NCBI GenBank assembly: GCA_023238725.1
Contig: CM041553.1
Coordinates: 14,257,001-14,321,000 of the forward strand
Direction of reading: 5' to 3'
From: Scortum barcoo
Taxonomy: Eukaryota > Chordata > Actinopteri > Centrarchiformes > Terapontidae
DNA: 64,000 nucleotides
Shown here: piece by piece, positions 48,601-62,235 of the stretch
How the letters are laid out: every line of letters begins with the position of its first letter
Position numbering within the stretch: the stretch's first letter is position 1
The notes under the pieces: generated by a model
The model's database searches: none
What the model was told of the DNA's origin: nothing
Seen by the model: the letters and a program-made list of their open reading frames with translations, nothing else
Program-made: the position numbers and the translations under genes

Positions 48601-51040
48601 AAATATATTATATTTTATATAGTTTATGGCCACTCTAAAGTTGATTGTTTAATCAAAACAAAAAAAATACTACTAATAATGCATAATACTCCTTCAAAGG
48701 CACATTAATATTTTTATTATAAATATTATTGTAAATATTCATATATATTTATATGCATTTACTCTGTGCGTGTGTGTGCTCGTGCGTTAATACTGACCCA
48801 GTCAGGCCACTGTGGAGCAAGTAAGGGCGTCTTGTTTGCATTAGCAGCTGCAGGGGCTTGGTGAGGATGCAAAATCCTGACGGTTGACTTGCTCCAAACC
48901 CGGGCCAGTTTACATAACTGAAGCGCTGCACTGCCCAGGGAGCCTGCCGTTAAATCACTGTGTGTGTGAGTGTGTGTTTATGTGTGTCTACCGTATGCAC
49001 TTCAGAGAAGAATAAACATGTTAGCATATGCAGTATTAAGAATAAGTGTTAAGCAGATTTATCTCATTTATCCAGGTGGTACAAACAGTCAAACTAAACT
49101 ACTGGAAAGTTGTTGAATTAAAATCAGTCAAAAGACATCAGCAGACCTGTTGCAGGTAGTGATGAACCTACATCGCCCACATCTGCATCTCTATGGCTTT
49201 GGAGTGAATTTCACCAAATTTTTATCCATCTGTAAAGTCACTCTTGCCACTCACTGCTAAAAATTGGTATGCACGCTACCCGCTCAGCAACAAACAGCAG
49301 ATAGGCACAGTTAGCGACCAGCGGGTGAACAATGTGGAGCATTCAGCAGCTAAAGAGTCAAAAATCCCCCAGGAATTGATGGACAGAGCAAAAAGAGAGT
49401 GAATACAAAATCATATGGCCAGAAACACAGTTCATAAGAAGTTATAATGTTCTTATTACCGGTAAGCAGCTGAAAGGTCACCGGGTCAACTTAGGTCCCA
49501 CAAGTCATTCCAGGTTCAATGTGTGAGCTGTTGTAAAACTGCCCGGTGAGGGGTGTCAGGATGGCACTTTGAGTGACAGATAGCTTAAAAGATTTATGCA
49601 GTGCAGAAAGGAGTACAGGTGTGTACATGGTTAGATGAAAAGAAACAGCAACAATCCTTTGATGATGCATAGAGGAGCATGCACGACACAACAGCGTGGT
49701 AGTGCCGCAACTATCATGCGATATAGAATAAATACTTTTGAGGAACAAAATGTTCAAACCCTCCCCATAACGCCACCCCTTTTTGCGTGGATATTTGGAA
49801 CAGCCATAAAGACTTTTTCCTTCTAGCGTGGTCAGGCGACATATCACATCTTTTCAAGCATAAGTGGACCTTAAGGCTAAAATGTCCTTACAGTGCTTTA
49901 CTGGCATCTTTCCCCAAGCAATCCCAGCTTAATTAACAGCTACTGTATATTTCATGTGAATCAATTATGTGACTTCTGTGTAACCGCTCTTGTTTAATTT
50001 CAGGGAGTGAATAACCCACAAAGCCCCACATATCTGGGGCTCCCTCAGCCAGTGAAGCCTCTTGAATAACCAAAGCTACAACAAGTCTGGTGGCCGAAGG
50101 AAAGTGTCACCCTCTGCAACAGTAATCAATGTGTTTCATTAATTGCTATTATTCTTAGCCGAGCCAACCAAATGCACCCCAATATTAACTTTTCATCTCA
50201 AATAAATGATAAAATAAAATCAAGTCTTCCAACAGTAAATACAGTTAAAAGATACTTCCAATGCTGAGATCATAAAAAATAAACTTGATTTTTTTTTATA
50301 TTTCTTTGGATTTAGTCTATTCAATTATTAAATTACCCACAAGTACATCCTTATTCCTAGCCAGTTGTGGATCAGGTTTTCTTTGTATGACTCACACGCT
50401 GAGTGACTCACCCCTTACCTTACCTGATAGAGACAGTATCTCTCTCCTGCACTGTAACAGAGCTCACAATTAAAGTCATGCCTGTCTGCAAATGTCAGTG
50501 CATCTGTGTCAGTTGGGTTCTGTTAGGATCTATGTGTCAACACCTCATAGGTGTCTCAGCCTGCACAGAGCCCCGGCAGCCGCACATGAGCATTTTTACC
50601 CGTGCCTGCACCTGAAAGGAAACCAGGTTGCACAATAGGATTGCATGTTAGGATGGTCGCAGGAGTCGAGCGCTATCCTCCTTATTTTGTTCTACTTCAT
50701 TAACACGGACTCATTTCTCTGTGTGCATCTGTGTCTGCCGTCTGACAGCGGAGGTTTTAAGGGGGGGGAGGGAGTCAGACGAGATGTGTTGTTGCCACAC
50801 TGAGCTCTTGTGGCTTTGGCAGAGTGTTTCCCATGAAGTAAAGCTTTTTGCTGTTTTCTTGAATTGCATGGTACGGCCCTTTCTGTTTTTCTTTCCCTGT
50901 GTGGGCACGCAGTGGCACGCAATTCAGTCTGCAAGGTGATGTCACTTAAAAACAGCTTATACAGTTTTTACATTTTTTTCTTTGCTGAGAATTAGATAAC
51001 AAAATGGTTCGACTATCTCGTCTGTACAGTAAATATAAAA
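44100..51040. other. Gene-poor region upstream of foxe1, part 1
   Basis: I find no exon or gene that I can support. Open frames are short and lack family similarity. The sequence is AT-rich with non-repetitive, moderately GC-rich islands at about 47030-47160, 47960-48200, 48780-48960 and 49905-50165. The last of these is rich in TAATTA-like homeodomain sites. Upstream position and lack of repeats make these candidate foxe1 regulatory elements, but nothing in one sequence proves it. Confidence 0.5.
45607..45671. repeat. (TA)n microsatellite
   Basis: About 32 uninterrupted TA units. Confidence 0.95.
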
Positions 51041-51049
51041 CTAATGTCA

Positions 51050-51440
51050 ACAGCTGGTTGGCTTAGATTAGCACAAACAGCAGGCCTTACTCTGTCCAAA
51101 GACAACAAAATCCACCTGATAGCACCTCTAAAGCTCACCATTTAACACGCTAAGTGTAACAAGGAATAGTCCCACGTATAACCCCCTCCAAAAAAGACAA
51201 CCTGTTGTTTTTATACTTTAGTCCTTGAACAGACTAAACAAATGAGATATAACATGTTAAACAGTGAGTTTTAGAGGCGTTAGCAGGCAGATTTAGTTGC
51301 CTTTGGACACAATAAGGCTAACTGCTTCCCCCTGTTTCCAGTCTTTGTGCTAAGCTAAGCTAACTGCAGGGTGAAGCTTCATATTTACCGTGCAGATATG
51401 AGCGTCAAAGAAAGTCAGTAAGTGTATTTCATGAACTATT
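51050..51440. repeat. Teleost interspersed repeat with CTAAGCTAAGCTAACTG motif
   Basis: The phrases GCACCTCTAAAGCTCACC, AACCCCCTCCAAAAAAGAC, TGCTAAGCTAAGCTAACTG and GAAGCTTCATATTTACCGTG in this order are a well-known teleost interspersed repeat. It is non-coding and slightly diverged. Confidence 0.65.
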
Positions 51441-52063
51441 TCTTCAATACTAACAACATAAATGTACGATATTACAATCTTACTAATCTTACAAGAACAG
51501 TAAAAAGAAACGTTTATAATTTAGAGTCACTAACAAAGTGACATTACAAGTGGGTATTTGGTTTAATTTGACCTGCCTTGTGCTCGACTTGTAATTTGAC
51601 TTTGTCTGTCTTGCCTGTGCGGGCCCGGCACCGTGCCAAAACCTCATCTCCATTAGTGAAGCACTAACGGGCAGTTCATTTTTTAAATCTTCTATCTCAG
51701 CGTGATCACAATCGCTGCCTCGGTCGCAGGTATTTGTTGTTCAGCGGTGCACAACATGGCTTTTGTGTGTCGTCGCTGACAAGCTTTCACTGCCGCCTAA
51801 ATCCTCTGATTCCTAAGCAGGAAGATACAGGTATTCATGCAGCTTCCACTGATATCCTTGAGCACAGCGTTGTGTTTTCTCAGCTGTCAAACTCCTGACA
51901 TGTCTTTTTAAGCTTGGCAGCACTTTTGGAAAGGACTTTGGTCCTGAAAATGCATGTTTGTCATTGTGTGATATTCAACCTTCTGATTTTTTTAAATGCG
52001 AAGAGATGATTGATTTTTATATAAATAAATCATAAAAAGTAGGTCAGTTTTGTAAAAGGATAA

Positions 52064-52407
52064 TTAATAATAATGGATTAGATTTATATAGCGCTTTTCA
52101 AGGCACCCAAAGCACTTTACATTGTATCCATTATTCATTCACTCCTCACTCATACCTGGTGATGGTAAGCTACATGTGTAGCCACAGCTGCCCTGGGGCA
52201 GACTGACGGAAACGTGGCAGCCAATCCGCGCCTACGGCCTCTCTCCGACCACCACCAAACATTCATATCCGCATTCATACACCAGCGATGCCAACACTGG
52301 AGGCAAGGAGGGTGAAGTGTCTTGCCCAAGGACACAACGACAGTGGGAATCGAACCGCCAACTTTCCAGTTATTGGATGACCCACTCAACCACCTGAGCC
52401 ACTGCCT
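52064..52407 (-). mobile_element. tRNA-derived SINE (V-SINE-like) with LINE-type 3' tail
   Basis: Read on the - strand, the 5' head GGCAGTGGCTCAGGTGG holds an RNA polymerase III A box (52401-52390). GGTTCGATTCC at 52356-52346 is a perfect B box. A central body follows, containing TGTGTCCTTGGGCAAGACAC. The 3' tail reads AAAGCGCTATATAAATC and ends in a short ATT repeat. This is a full-length-looking SINE, about 340 bp. The boxes come from a tRNA ancestor, but no cloverleaf continues past the B box, so it is not a tRNA gene. Confidence 0.75.
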
Positions 52408-54051
52408 CTTTAAATGATAAGTTCCCAAGCTTTTTAGTTTGTTGCTCCTCAGCTTTAACAAACATTATTGTGTTGTGTCCAAGGGGATTTGTTTTGAACA
52501 AACGTACACAGATGTCCAGATAAGATTCAAAGTAAATGAATAAATCATGACAATAACACTTAGAGTGGACAGCCTCACCAACTGCTCGAATGCTCACAAC
52601 GGCAGCGATGCACGTTAATAACTTGCAAAATGAACATGTTGATGTTTAGCAGATGTATTTTTTTACAGTAATTTTTTTTTCTTTTTCTTTCCAATTTTAT
52701 TTGTCCGATCGTTAAATTATCTTGTGACAACACAGATGTAGTGCACTGCTCCACCTTGCAGAGTCTGAGCTGAACTGTAAGTTTGTTTAGTGCTCAGTAA
52801 CATCGTCTAATTGTCACAGCAGGATGCGCGACCGGCTCAGTTCTTTGAACCTTAAAATAAATATATCAAATGTTGCTACGATGTATGTTTATTAGTCATT
52901 ATATGTCATTAGTTAGCTATTTCTAGTTTCAGGTTTCATTGCCTGGTTCTTCCAGAGTAATTAAGGCTCTTTTCAGTTGAGAGGAAACATGCAACGACAC
53001 CGGTGGCACAACATCTTCAAGCGTGGCATGACTGAGAGACTTGAGCATGACCACTCAAACAGGATGTGGTGCACAGCAGTCCACTTGTGTGTGTGTGCGT
53101 CTAGGAAAGAGAGAGAGGCGGGCAGCGTATTGGGTGTTGCAGGTCTCACGCATGCCTGGATCTGGGTTGTGCAGAGGGAGGTTGTCCTTCTGACTCAACC
53201 TTCCTTGGTAACTGGCCAAGTAAGACAGAGAGTAAGAGAAATCTTGACTGGTATGCTGTTTCTTTCCAGTGCCACCTGTGTGTCTGTTACTGTGGGATTT
53301 GTACCTCCTCAATCACTGACACATGTGGATTATCTGTACTTAAGGCAAAAAGCCAATACAAGCCACATCTTGTGTGCAAGCAATCAGGCACTCAAACACA
53401 ACATATCTTTCCTTTTGTGGACAGAATCTTCTAAGGATCTGCTACCAGTATAATTACTGTAATGAGACCTGGAAAGCCGTTCCCAATTGAAAATTAATAC
53501 ATTTTTAAAAACACACAGATACCCTGAAGCATTATTGTCTTAAAAACTGTTATAGACTGATGCCATGTGTGACATGAAGTAGATTTATTCTCTTGGTGCT
53601 TAGCGGGTTGGATGATGAGTGGTTTTCCTATGAGGTGCCCTGGGCTTGTTCTTGGCAAAGGCAGCGGGACCGAGGTGCGAATGCAGGTTAAAGGTGGGTC
53701 AACTGCTGAGGAAACTTTACGTGGGTAAGCCAGAGAAGGAGAGGAAATACTGTTGAACAATGCTGATAATCTCCCTCATCAGAAACCTACTCACCTGGAT
53801 TTCTCTCTGTGCAGGTGCAGGTGTGAGTCTGCCCCAAAGCAGATACTTTCCTTTTTCTTTGTTTAGCTTGCACGGGTGTTGTCATGGTCTATTCACCATC
53901 TATGCCGTCAGAGGGGTTTACTTTAACTTACATAACATACTGTATGTCTGTTACTATTCATATAGAGAATAATTAGAACAGAGGAAGGGAGGTCGTTGAA
54001 AATTTTGCAGCAGTGTCTTTTAGGATAACATTAAAATCCTGATCAGTATCT

Positions 54052-54086
54052 CATCCATCCATCCATCCATTCATCCATCCATCAAT
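54052..54086. repeat. (ATCC)n short tandem repeat
   Basis: Eight near-perfect ATCC units with one TTC variant. This is also the complement of the GATG tails of RTE elements, but no element body is attached. Confidence 0.8.
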
Positions 54087-57028
54087 CTTTGGACTCAAAC
54101 CAATGCAGATCATGTAAACTCCACAGAAAAGCTGGCAAGTTTAAACTCAGAACCCTCTTCCTGTAAGGTGACAGCGCCCATGAGTAATCCAAATGTCAAC
54201 AAATCAAATACATTTAAAGCTCAAATGATACTGGTCTGATCTACGGGGGGGGTTCATCTGGTGGTCTAGAATTAAAGGATAATTCCAGTTTCCAGTTTGG
54301 GTTCTAATTTTTGTAGATTTGGCAACCATTGCTGTAATGACTGTAATGATCTTTTTATATGATTTAATTAATTGGTGACATCTGATCAAATAAAAAGTAA
54401 GTACTAAGTCAGACTAGACAAGAAAACTAATTTACTTGGAAGAGAAGGGTTAGAGAAAACAAAGTTGAATGGTGAAGTTATTTTCCGAATTGTTTCACGT
54501 AAAGATCAGAGTCAGGCCTGTCTGGATTTAGCAGTGAGGGACATTTACAGTTTGGATGTGGATGGACTTTTTCCTCAGAATAAAATGGTTTATGTTTTGT
54601 AATCTGGATAAATTACTGAGTGCAGACTTCCATTTTTAGTGTCAGTGTTAGTCGTGTCACATCAGTCTCATCAGTTTTTATTGTATTTAGTCAACGAACC
54701 TATCTTGTTTGTTTTAGTTTTAGTCAAAGAAAACCATAACTTTTTTAGTATAGTATTAGTCAATGAAAAAGTTTCTAGATCAGACATTAATATATTGAGT
54801 ATAATGACAGCACAACTGAACGATGTCCAAAACTACAAAAACAAGACCCAGGTTGTAGTAAACAACAATTATCCTTTAAAGGCAACAACTGGAGACAAAG
54901 AGCCGGAAAAGTACTAAATCTCGAGCTGAAGGAGGGATAAAAGGAGCTGCACAAACAGAAGATGACACAATGGGGGTTTACATGTTGCATTAGCAAACGT
55001 GAAAATATAAGGATTTAATCTGGTTAAAGAAAAACACACATACTGTGTGATTCCTTAAACCTGTACATATAAGACTGTTGTAAAACAGTGTCGTTCAGAG
55101 AGGCGAAGCTTTGCTGCTAGACAAGTTATTCTGATTTCTTTCAGAAAATAATAGACTTCATTTTTATGTGTGGGCGTCTTAAGGGCACGATGAAATGTCA
55201 AAACCTGACCAGAGTCAGGGACAGGACGGCTGCAGGTTGAGTCCCTGTATCTGCAGGTGTACAGTTACAAGCATGTCATAATTTAAAGCCAAAACTTTGA
55301 GTTGCGTGTGTCCCTGAGTTTGCATGCTCTTCTGCATATTATGCATGTGCTGCATGTGTGTTTGTGTAATTTGGACCATGTTTAAATGTTAATAAACCCA
55401 AGCACCCACACTCTGTCATGCATAGAGAGGTTTCAGCTGCACAATGGCAGTGTGATGGGTGTGACTGTCTCCGGGATTAAAGTAGGAGAATAGATCTAGA
55501 AACGGACAGGTTCCACTGTCTCGCTCGACCTGCGCCGAGACTCCTCCTCTCACTCTTTAATGGCACAGTGTCATAGCAAGCTGAGTTATATTTAGTTTTT
55601 TGAGTTGATGTTAAATTATACTTTTAAAGGTGTCAGGTTCGTGCTGATGAAACACCTTTGTCATGTATTCTGACCCCCCCTCGCCTCTCAGGTTAATTGA
55701 TTTGTTTGTGTATCAACTTTTTGTTCGGGGCACCATTTGAATGGACTTAGGGATTTGCACACCAAATGTTGTCCTATTGTACTGTTTTGCATGCTGCGCG
55801 GCCGGCCCTTAACCTGGCACCATTTGTCATGAAAGCCCTTCTCTCTGCTTCACTGTTGGCTCCCACTTAAAAACCTTTTACAAGCTCAACCACTGTGGAG
55901 ATTTCATGACCAGGAATAAGCTTCACTGAAGTTAAAGTGCTCAGTACTGCCAAATAAGTTTGGCTCACAACCCAGTTCATAAGTAGTCTGGTGTAGTAGA
56001 GGCTGAGCTAAATGCTTTGTGTGAAATAAGATATAAATTCTGCATCATCAACTTTTTATCACAAACAAATCAACGGCATCAGTATTGTTCTGCTTGTTTA
56101 ATGACATACCCTAAAGCTGTGTAAAATCTTTTCAAATAATACATTTTGCTGTCCTACCTCATTGTGTACATCATTACAGTCAAACTGGGATATTTCTAAG
56201 AAGTCTCGATTGATAATCTTTTTTTACATTTTTTAAGCAATTTTGTAATTTTAGTCAAATTTTCAGTTTGGCATTTTTAATTAATTAATTCAAATCATTA
56301 CAAAGAAATAAATTATTTTAGCTTTTAATGTAGATTTTTAATAAGTCATTAAATTTAAATGAAATACCTTCACAAATTTAAACATTTTGGTAATAATATA
56401 TAATAAAAATATTCAATATAACAATTGTTATATACACATGCAAAAAGGTCCAACATTGATGAGATGTTACCAGATGTGTTCACATCTGCCACACACTGAG
56501 TATCATCACTATGATGCTCCCCAACAGAAGAATAGGGCCCTATCCAGTGGACTGAAGTGTAAATGCCAGTTTTTTTGTGTTATGTGCCACATGAGAGTCT
56601 GCGAATGGAAAATAACTTGACGAAAATGGTGCATGATGTTGTTGCACTTCCTCATTCTTCTCTCAAATCCCTCTCACCTTTCTTAATTCAACATCCACCC
56701 TCTGAGGACGAGTCCGTACCAAGCTGAAGCCTAATGCAAAGAGGTGAGGCCTGACACACACGGGGCTCAAACTGATTATTTGGGGGTAAAAATGGAGGAT
56801 TTTGTGGCTGTATTTTTTCACACACGCACACACACTTTTTCTTTCTCTTTTGGATTCCAGTGCGTAAGCCTGAGTGACAGAGACCCTCGTGGGGGACGGA
56901 GCCGGCATTGGAAGTGAATCCAGAGCCGGAAACAAACTTCAATCTCCTTCAGACTGATGGACAAGCGTGGCGTCAGACCCCCAGAGAGACCCTCACGGTA
57001 TGATTAACAAATATTCAAGAACACGCAC

Positions 57029-57030
<2 letters not shown>

Positions 57031-57077
<47 letters not shown>

Positions 57078-57136
57078 AACAGACACAGACACAGACACAC
57101 ACAGACACACACACACAAAACAGACACACACACAGA
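57031..57136. repeat. Compound (CA)n/(CAGA)n microsatellite
   Basis: A pure CA tract of about 40 bp followed by interrupted ACACAG units. Confidence 0.9.
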
Positions 57137-57579
57137 TAGAATACCTCCTCCCTGTTGGCATTTACATGCCTCTCTAGGTCTCCGCCTCCTCTCTTTCTGC
57201 TCTGTGCTGCTGCCCTATAGCTGCCTGACCTGTCTTACTGCCTCGTTTGTCATCTCCAATCACTTGCTCTTTGAGCGGCTCTGACAGACAGGGGTATTAG
57301 CTGCCTCTGTCTAGTGTTGAGAGCTGGGCTTTCCCGCTGAATAGAGAAACTATGTATGAACGCCACAGGAAAACATGTAACGACACACACTGGCACACTC
57401 CCACCAACAGCTGCTCTTCAGAGTGTGCAACTTTGTGTGTGCTGCCGTTAATTCTCAGCCGTCTTAACTCTTTTCTTGGTTTATTTTCTTTATTTGGCTT
57501 TAATTTCTCTCTTTATTTCTACTCTAAAATACCTTTTTTATGTCTCAGGTGTGTTGGAGGAGGAGAGAAGTGTTGAAAA

Positions 57580-58255
57580 CTAGTAAAGTACTGATGTGTA
57601 GATGGGTCTTAAGTTTAGTACTTAATGTATTGAGTAAATGTATTTAGTTACCTTCGATTACAGTGAGAAACAAAGAATAGGAAAAGATTGTTAGAAATAG
57701 TGTGTGTGTGTGTGTATGTGAAGATGTGAAGTCTGTGAAAATACACAAAAAGTTATGCAACTATTTCTACTATTTGCTGGTATTTAAAAATGTAGTATTT
57801 TCGTCATGTATATTTTTAGTAGTTCTAAAGCAAAGTAGACACGTTTCACTACTCTGTGTATGTGCACTGTATATACAACATATATACTATTAAGTTTTAT
57901 ACTGGCAGTGGTTGAATGTAACTAATTACTCAAGAGCTGCGCTTAGGTTTACAGTTTCTAGGCACATAGGTTTACATTTTTTTTATAAGCTTATAAATTA
58001 TGATTCAGTGTTATCAGTGGAACTGCTCAGTTGTCTATAAACTAGTTAAATGAACTTCAGCAACAGTATTTAAATGTTTATGCGTGAGAAGTAATTGTCC
58101 AATAAGTTTATATAATATAATAGAACTACCTCTACTTTTGTTAGTTTAAGTATATTTTTGTCATAATACTTATACTTAATTAATTGATTCATTTTGAATG
58201 CAGAGTATTCTACATTGTAGCAATACTACTTCACTCAAGTAAAGGATCTGATTCT
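57580..58255. repeat. Degraded AGTGGTGGAA-type MITE-like sequences
   Basis: CAGTGGTTGAATGTAACTAA at about 57906 and ACTCAAGTAAAGGATCTGAT at about 58233 resemble the two ends of the family seen at 24557-25262. GTAAAGTACTGATG near 57583 may belong to a second copy. Strongly decayed. Confidence 0.45.
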
Positions 58256-59554
58256 TTATATTGAGTCACATATACAAATCAAAGATGGCATGTTTTTTAG
58301 GAATATCATCACATTAAACATTTTTGAAAAGTTAAGTTTAATAAAGTCCAAGTGACCAGTTTATTAGCTAGGCACACCTAGCTAAAAATGGACCAAAGGT
58401 ACTGAAAGGTGATGATTTATTTTCATTATTTTATTGGACATTTACTGTACATTTTAAAGCATTTTTGAGCCAGGTTGAATGAGGGTTGACTGAATGTTGG
58501 AAAAACCTCTTAGTTTAACAGCAGCACACACGGCAGCTTCAGAAATGTCCATAAAGGTGAATCAACACCTCTCCAAAACAGGTCAAATTTTTTGCAGGAC
58601 TGTTGTATTAAACTGCTCTAATGCCAGCGAGGCCTGTCTAATAAACTAGCAACTGAGTGCATTTGCTGTGTTTGAAAAACCTTATGAGATGTTGAAAGGT
58701 ACTCAGTGGTGCAATGTGCATTTGCGGTGATGGATCCACAGTATTAAAGAGATTAGGTTGATATTAGGGTTTGACTACAGTGCTCTCTTTCAGATTAAAT
58801 CTAAGAATACTCACAGTACAATATACAGTATATTTTCCACGTGTGAGGAAGCAGTAGAACCAGTTTAATGGCATGTAGATCGTGGGAGGAATTGAGTTTG
58901 ATACTTATTGTGCCCGCAGCCTTGGTGAATATGTGGAACATGTCTGTAGCCCGTGTGGGTGTCTTGCGGTCTGCTGTGGTTTGGGGTTGGCCAGAAAACA
59001 GATGCAGCCTGCCATTCATGCATTAAGAGCTGCGGCTGATTCAAGTGTCAGATATGATGGAGTGGCTGACTGCCCTGCCAGTTTAAGCTTGCCATGGCTG
59101 GCTAGCTGAGCGGCTGACTGAGTGTGCAGCATCGCTCCTCTTTACACGCAAACTAAATGTATCGTTTAGAAGAGTTTAGAGGGAAAATTTACTCAACTTC
59201 TCTCAAAATAGCAGCTCTGACGGAAAATAAAGAAGTGAGAGGCTCAACAAGGCGGATTATAGATGGGCCCGATAAACAAGCATTCAGGTGATTCATGTTT
59301 AAAAAGAAATGTGTTATCAGCAAGCATCGTCGGGCGTTTAAACGGGCTGAGGAGTTGTTGGAAAAATGTGTCAGTGGCTGTAACACCGGACTGCGTGGGC
59401 AGACTCAAAGGCGGTGAGGGATTTTTGGAAAACGAGCTGCTGTCTCTGCAGCGTCCAAGCAGCCCACCCACCAGGAGAGAGGGTCTGAGGAATGCTTTTT
59501 ACTGGATTGCTTGTCTTGTCGCCCCCCCATCTCCAACCTCCTCCTCAGACCTGC

Positions 59555-59603
<49 letters not shown>
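59555..59603. repeat. Adjacent (TG)n and (AG)n microsatellite
   Basis: About 13 TG units followed directly by about 12 AG units. Confidence 0.95.
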
Positions 59604-60539
59604 CAGGGTGGTGGGTGTATGTGTGTATGTGTCAAGCACCACCATCATACATTACCTGGAAGAGAAGAGAGGGGTGTGTGGATGTTCCACGTGCGCTGTG
59701 GCCACCAGTGTTGTGGTTTTAAGTTGGTGGTTCCTTTTCTTCTTGTTTTATCTTGCTGACAGACTATTCAAGGAAAGACTGCACAAAAGATCTTTTTCCT
59801 CTCCTTTTTTTATCTGACAAGATTAGTTTATAGACAGAAAATTATGTAGCAACAATTTTGATAATCTTATAATTGTTTAAAGGGGAACTCCACAACCGCT
59901 GCACATGTGTAAAAGATGTTTGTAAAGTCTTTTTGGCTCCAGGGGGAGCTGCATGAAATCTAATCAATTAAAAGTTGGAAAATTAAAAGTAAAGAAATTA
60001 GAGGTTTGAGGTTAGAAGAACTGAGCTCACCAGACTTCTGCAACCCGCTAAGGACTCGAGGCTACATGAGCAACTACGAGCACAACTCACAGGACACCCC
60101 GATCGAGTCGCACTGTGGTTAAAAGGCGATATTTCTGGTTCTGCTGCATCGATTTTATAAATCAGTGGAATACTCATACTAATACTTATTTTTGAATACC
60201 AATGTCCAACTTCTTATATGCAAATATTTTCTTGTCTGTTCTTTATGATAGTAACTTTAAAATGGACTCTTGATTGGACAAAACAAGACAGTTTCCTTAT
60301 CTCATCTTGAGGTTTTGTAAATTATGATTGGCATGTTTCTCTTCTTATCTGACATTTTATAGACAGCAGCAGCTTTATTCCGGGTCTAGTCAAATCTCTA
60401 TCCAGACATTGTGTTTAAAGTCAAACTGTACGTTTGAATAGATATACAGAGCTTTGCTGTCTTTGTCAAACAAATTAAGTTTCATTGGGTGCCAGAAAAA
60501 TATCAACGATAAAGATACCAAGAGGTCATCATATTTAGT

Positions 60540-60800
60540 ATCAAGACTGCCACTGACTATTTTCATTTTTTATTAATCTGTGAATTATTTTCCTAATTAA
60601 TGGGTTAATTTATGTCTTTAAAATGTTGGAAACTGCTTGTCAGACCAACTGTTTGAAATTTAGTATATGATAAAATAAGACCAAGAAAAGCAACAGGAGG
60701 TTAAAACCAGGAAATGTTTATAAATACAAATAAATGATTCATTGATCATCAAAATAGTTGCAAATTAATTTTCTGTTGACCATCTAATCAGTTAATTGTT
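60540..60800. repeat. Degraded teleost MITE-like repeat
   Basis: Phrases TTTTCATTTTTTATTAATC, AAAATGTTGGAAACTG, GATCATCAAAATAGTTGC and TTAATTTTCTGTTGAC match the family also present at 26374-26776. Confidence 0.55.
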
Positions 60801-61362
60801 AGAAAGTGCACTAAGACTAGGTGTGTTGAAATATTGATCTCTAGAATTTAAAATAAAAAAGACTATCAGACTTAAGAAGCAGCACATTAATACACCTGAA
60901 GGTGATGACTGGACTGACACTCATTCTTGGTGACAGAGAGACTAAGCTAATTAAAATGTAAAAATATAAGAATATAAATTTGAAATATAAAAATAGTTTT
61001 CTGGACAGACTTGTTTTCTTAAACACACTAATCTGGAGATAAAAGCTTGGTGCGAGAATGAAAGGAAATAACAACAGATTTGGATCTTTTTTTTTCTTTG
61101 GACTTAATCCAAAGAAAAAAAGCACAAACTGAAGCATTGTGCGTAAAATGTGTCCTCTTATTTTTTAATTTTTAATTTAATTATTTGTTAGGGATCAGTT
61201 ATTTACTTTGATGACATGATTGTTTTATTTTTGCGATGCACAAAAAACAGATGAATTAAAGAAAGACTCACAAAAAGCACAAGCATGGGTAAAACTGAAA
61301 ACACCAATCATCATGAGTAATCCTTTGTGTGGGACTCCACACCGAGCAGTGCCCGCTTGCCA

Positions 61363-61377
61363 CCACTAGAGGATGCT
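61363..61377 (+). promoter_or_regulatory. Weak CTCF-like motif
   Basis: CCACTAGAGGATGCT agrees at 13 of 15 positions with the CTCF core, but the normally invariant GGC is GAT. Low support. Confidence 0.2.
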
Positions 61378-62089
61378 TGACTTGTAGTTTTGGTTTTACA
61401 GCAGCAGAGTGAGTGAGAGACAGGCAGATAGTTGGCACCGTTTCACAAACAACATTTAATAGGAGACGCCCTATATCCACAATATCCACCTGTACACATA
61501 TGACAATGTCGGTTACTGTATCTTGTGGTTGTTATAAGTGTTTGTAGGTTTATCTCACCTGCACCATGTCAAACAAACTGTGGGCTGTGTCTATATTTGC
61601 AGTTATCAGTGGAGTGACAGGCCACAGGGTGTGTGACTGTGAGGGTGACATGCTCTAATGCTGTGCAAAAGACCTGGTTAGTTTAGTCTGCCGTTGCAGC
61701 AGACCCCCCCTACACTGGACCGACAAAGCAGTTATTGTGTGTGTGAGCGTGTGTGTGTAGAGCGGGAGCAGGGTTAAAGCTGTGTGCATGAGGAGAGGGT
61801 GTAGCCAGATTGACTGGTAGTGACGGAAAATGGGTGGGGACCACAAGGTGTCACCCATGTCTGATGTCAACTGTCATTATTATATAAGTTATAACCTGAT
61901 CTTACTTATGTCTCATGTAGCATGAATAAAGTTTTTTTAGAGTAAATAATATATTATACCAGAAGTATAAGAGCATTTTTTAATCACTAAATTTGATTGT
62001 TATCACATAATGATGCCAAACAAGTAATTATTTTTCAAATGTGTGCAAAGTATGCAATAGTTATTTATAACACATATAGCAGCTAGAAA

Positions 62090-62235
62090 AATCGTACACA
62101 GAATTTTTTGAAATACCACAAAGTAAAAATGTAGTAAAAAGTAGCAGTATGTCCCTCTGAACTGCGGTCCAGGTGGTACTGCTAAGAAAGTAAATAAAAA
62201 ATGGTGAAATACTTGAGTACAATTTTACTGTCCTT
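62090..62235. repeat. Decayed AGTGGTGGAA-type fragment
   Basis: The phrases AAAGTAGCAGTATG and GTGAAATACTTGAGTACAAT resemble internal parts of that family. No termini remain. Confidence 0.3.

Noticed and set aside
52346..52356. tRNA-like B box
   Set aside because: It belongs to a SINE with a LINE-type tail; no complete tRNA cloverleaf follows.
52977..53453. 158-codon open frame on the + strand
   Set aside because: No recognisable domain, biased codons, and an overlapping antisense frame of similar quality. Probably chance.
59263..59817. 184-codon open frame on the + strand
   Set aside because: It runs through a TG/AG microsatellite (CVCVCVCVRERERER), has no family similarity and no sign of splicing or conservation. 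Chance frame.
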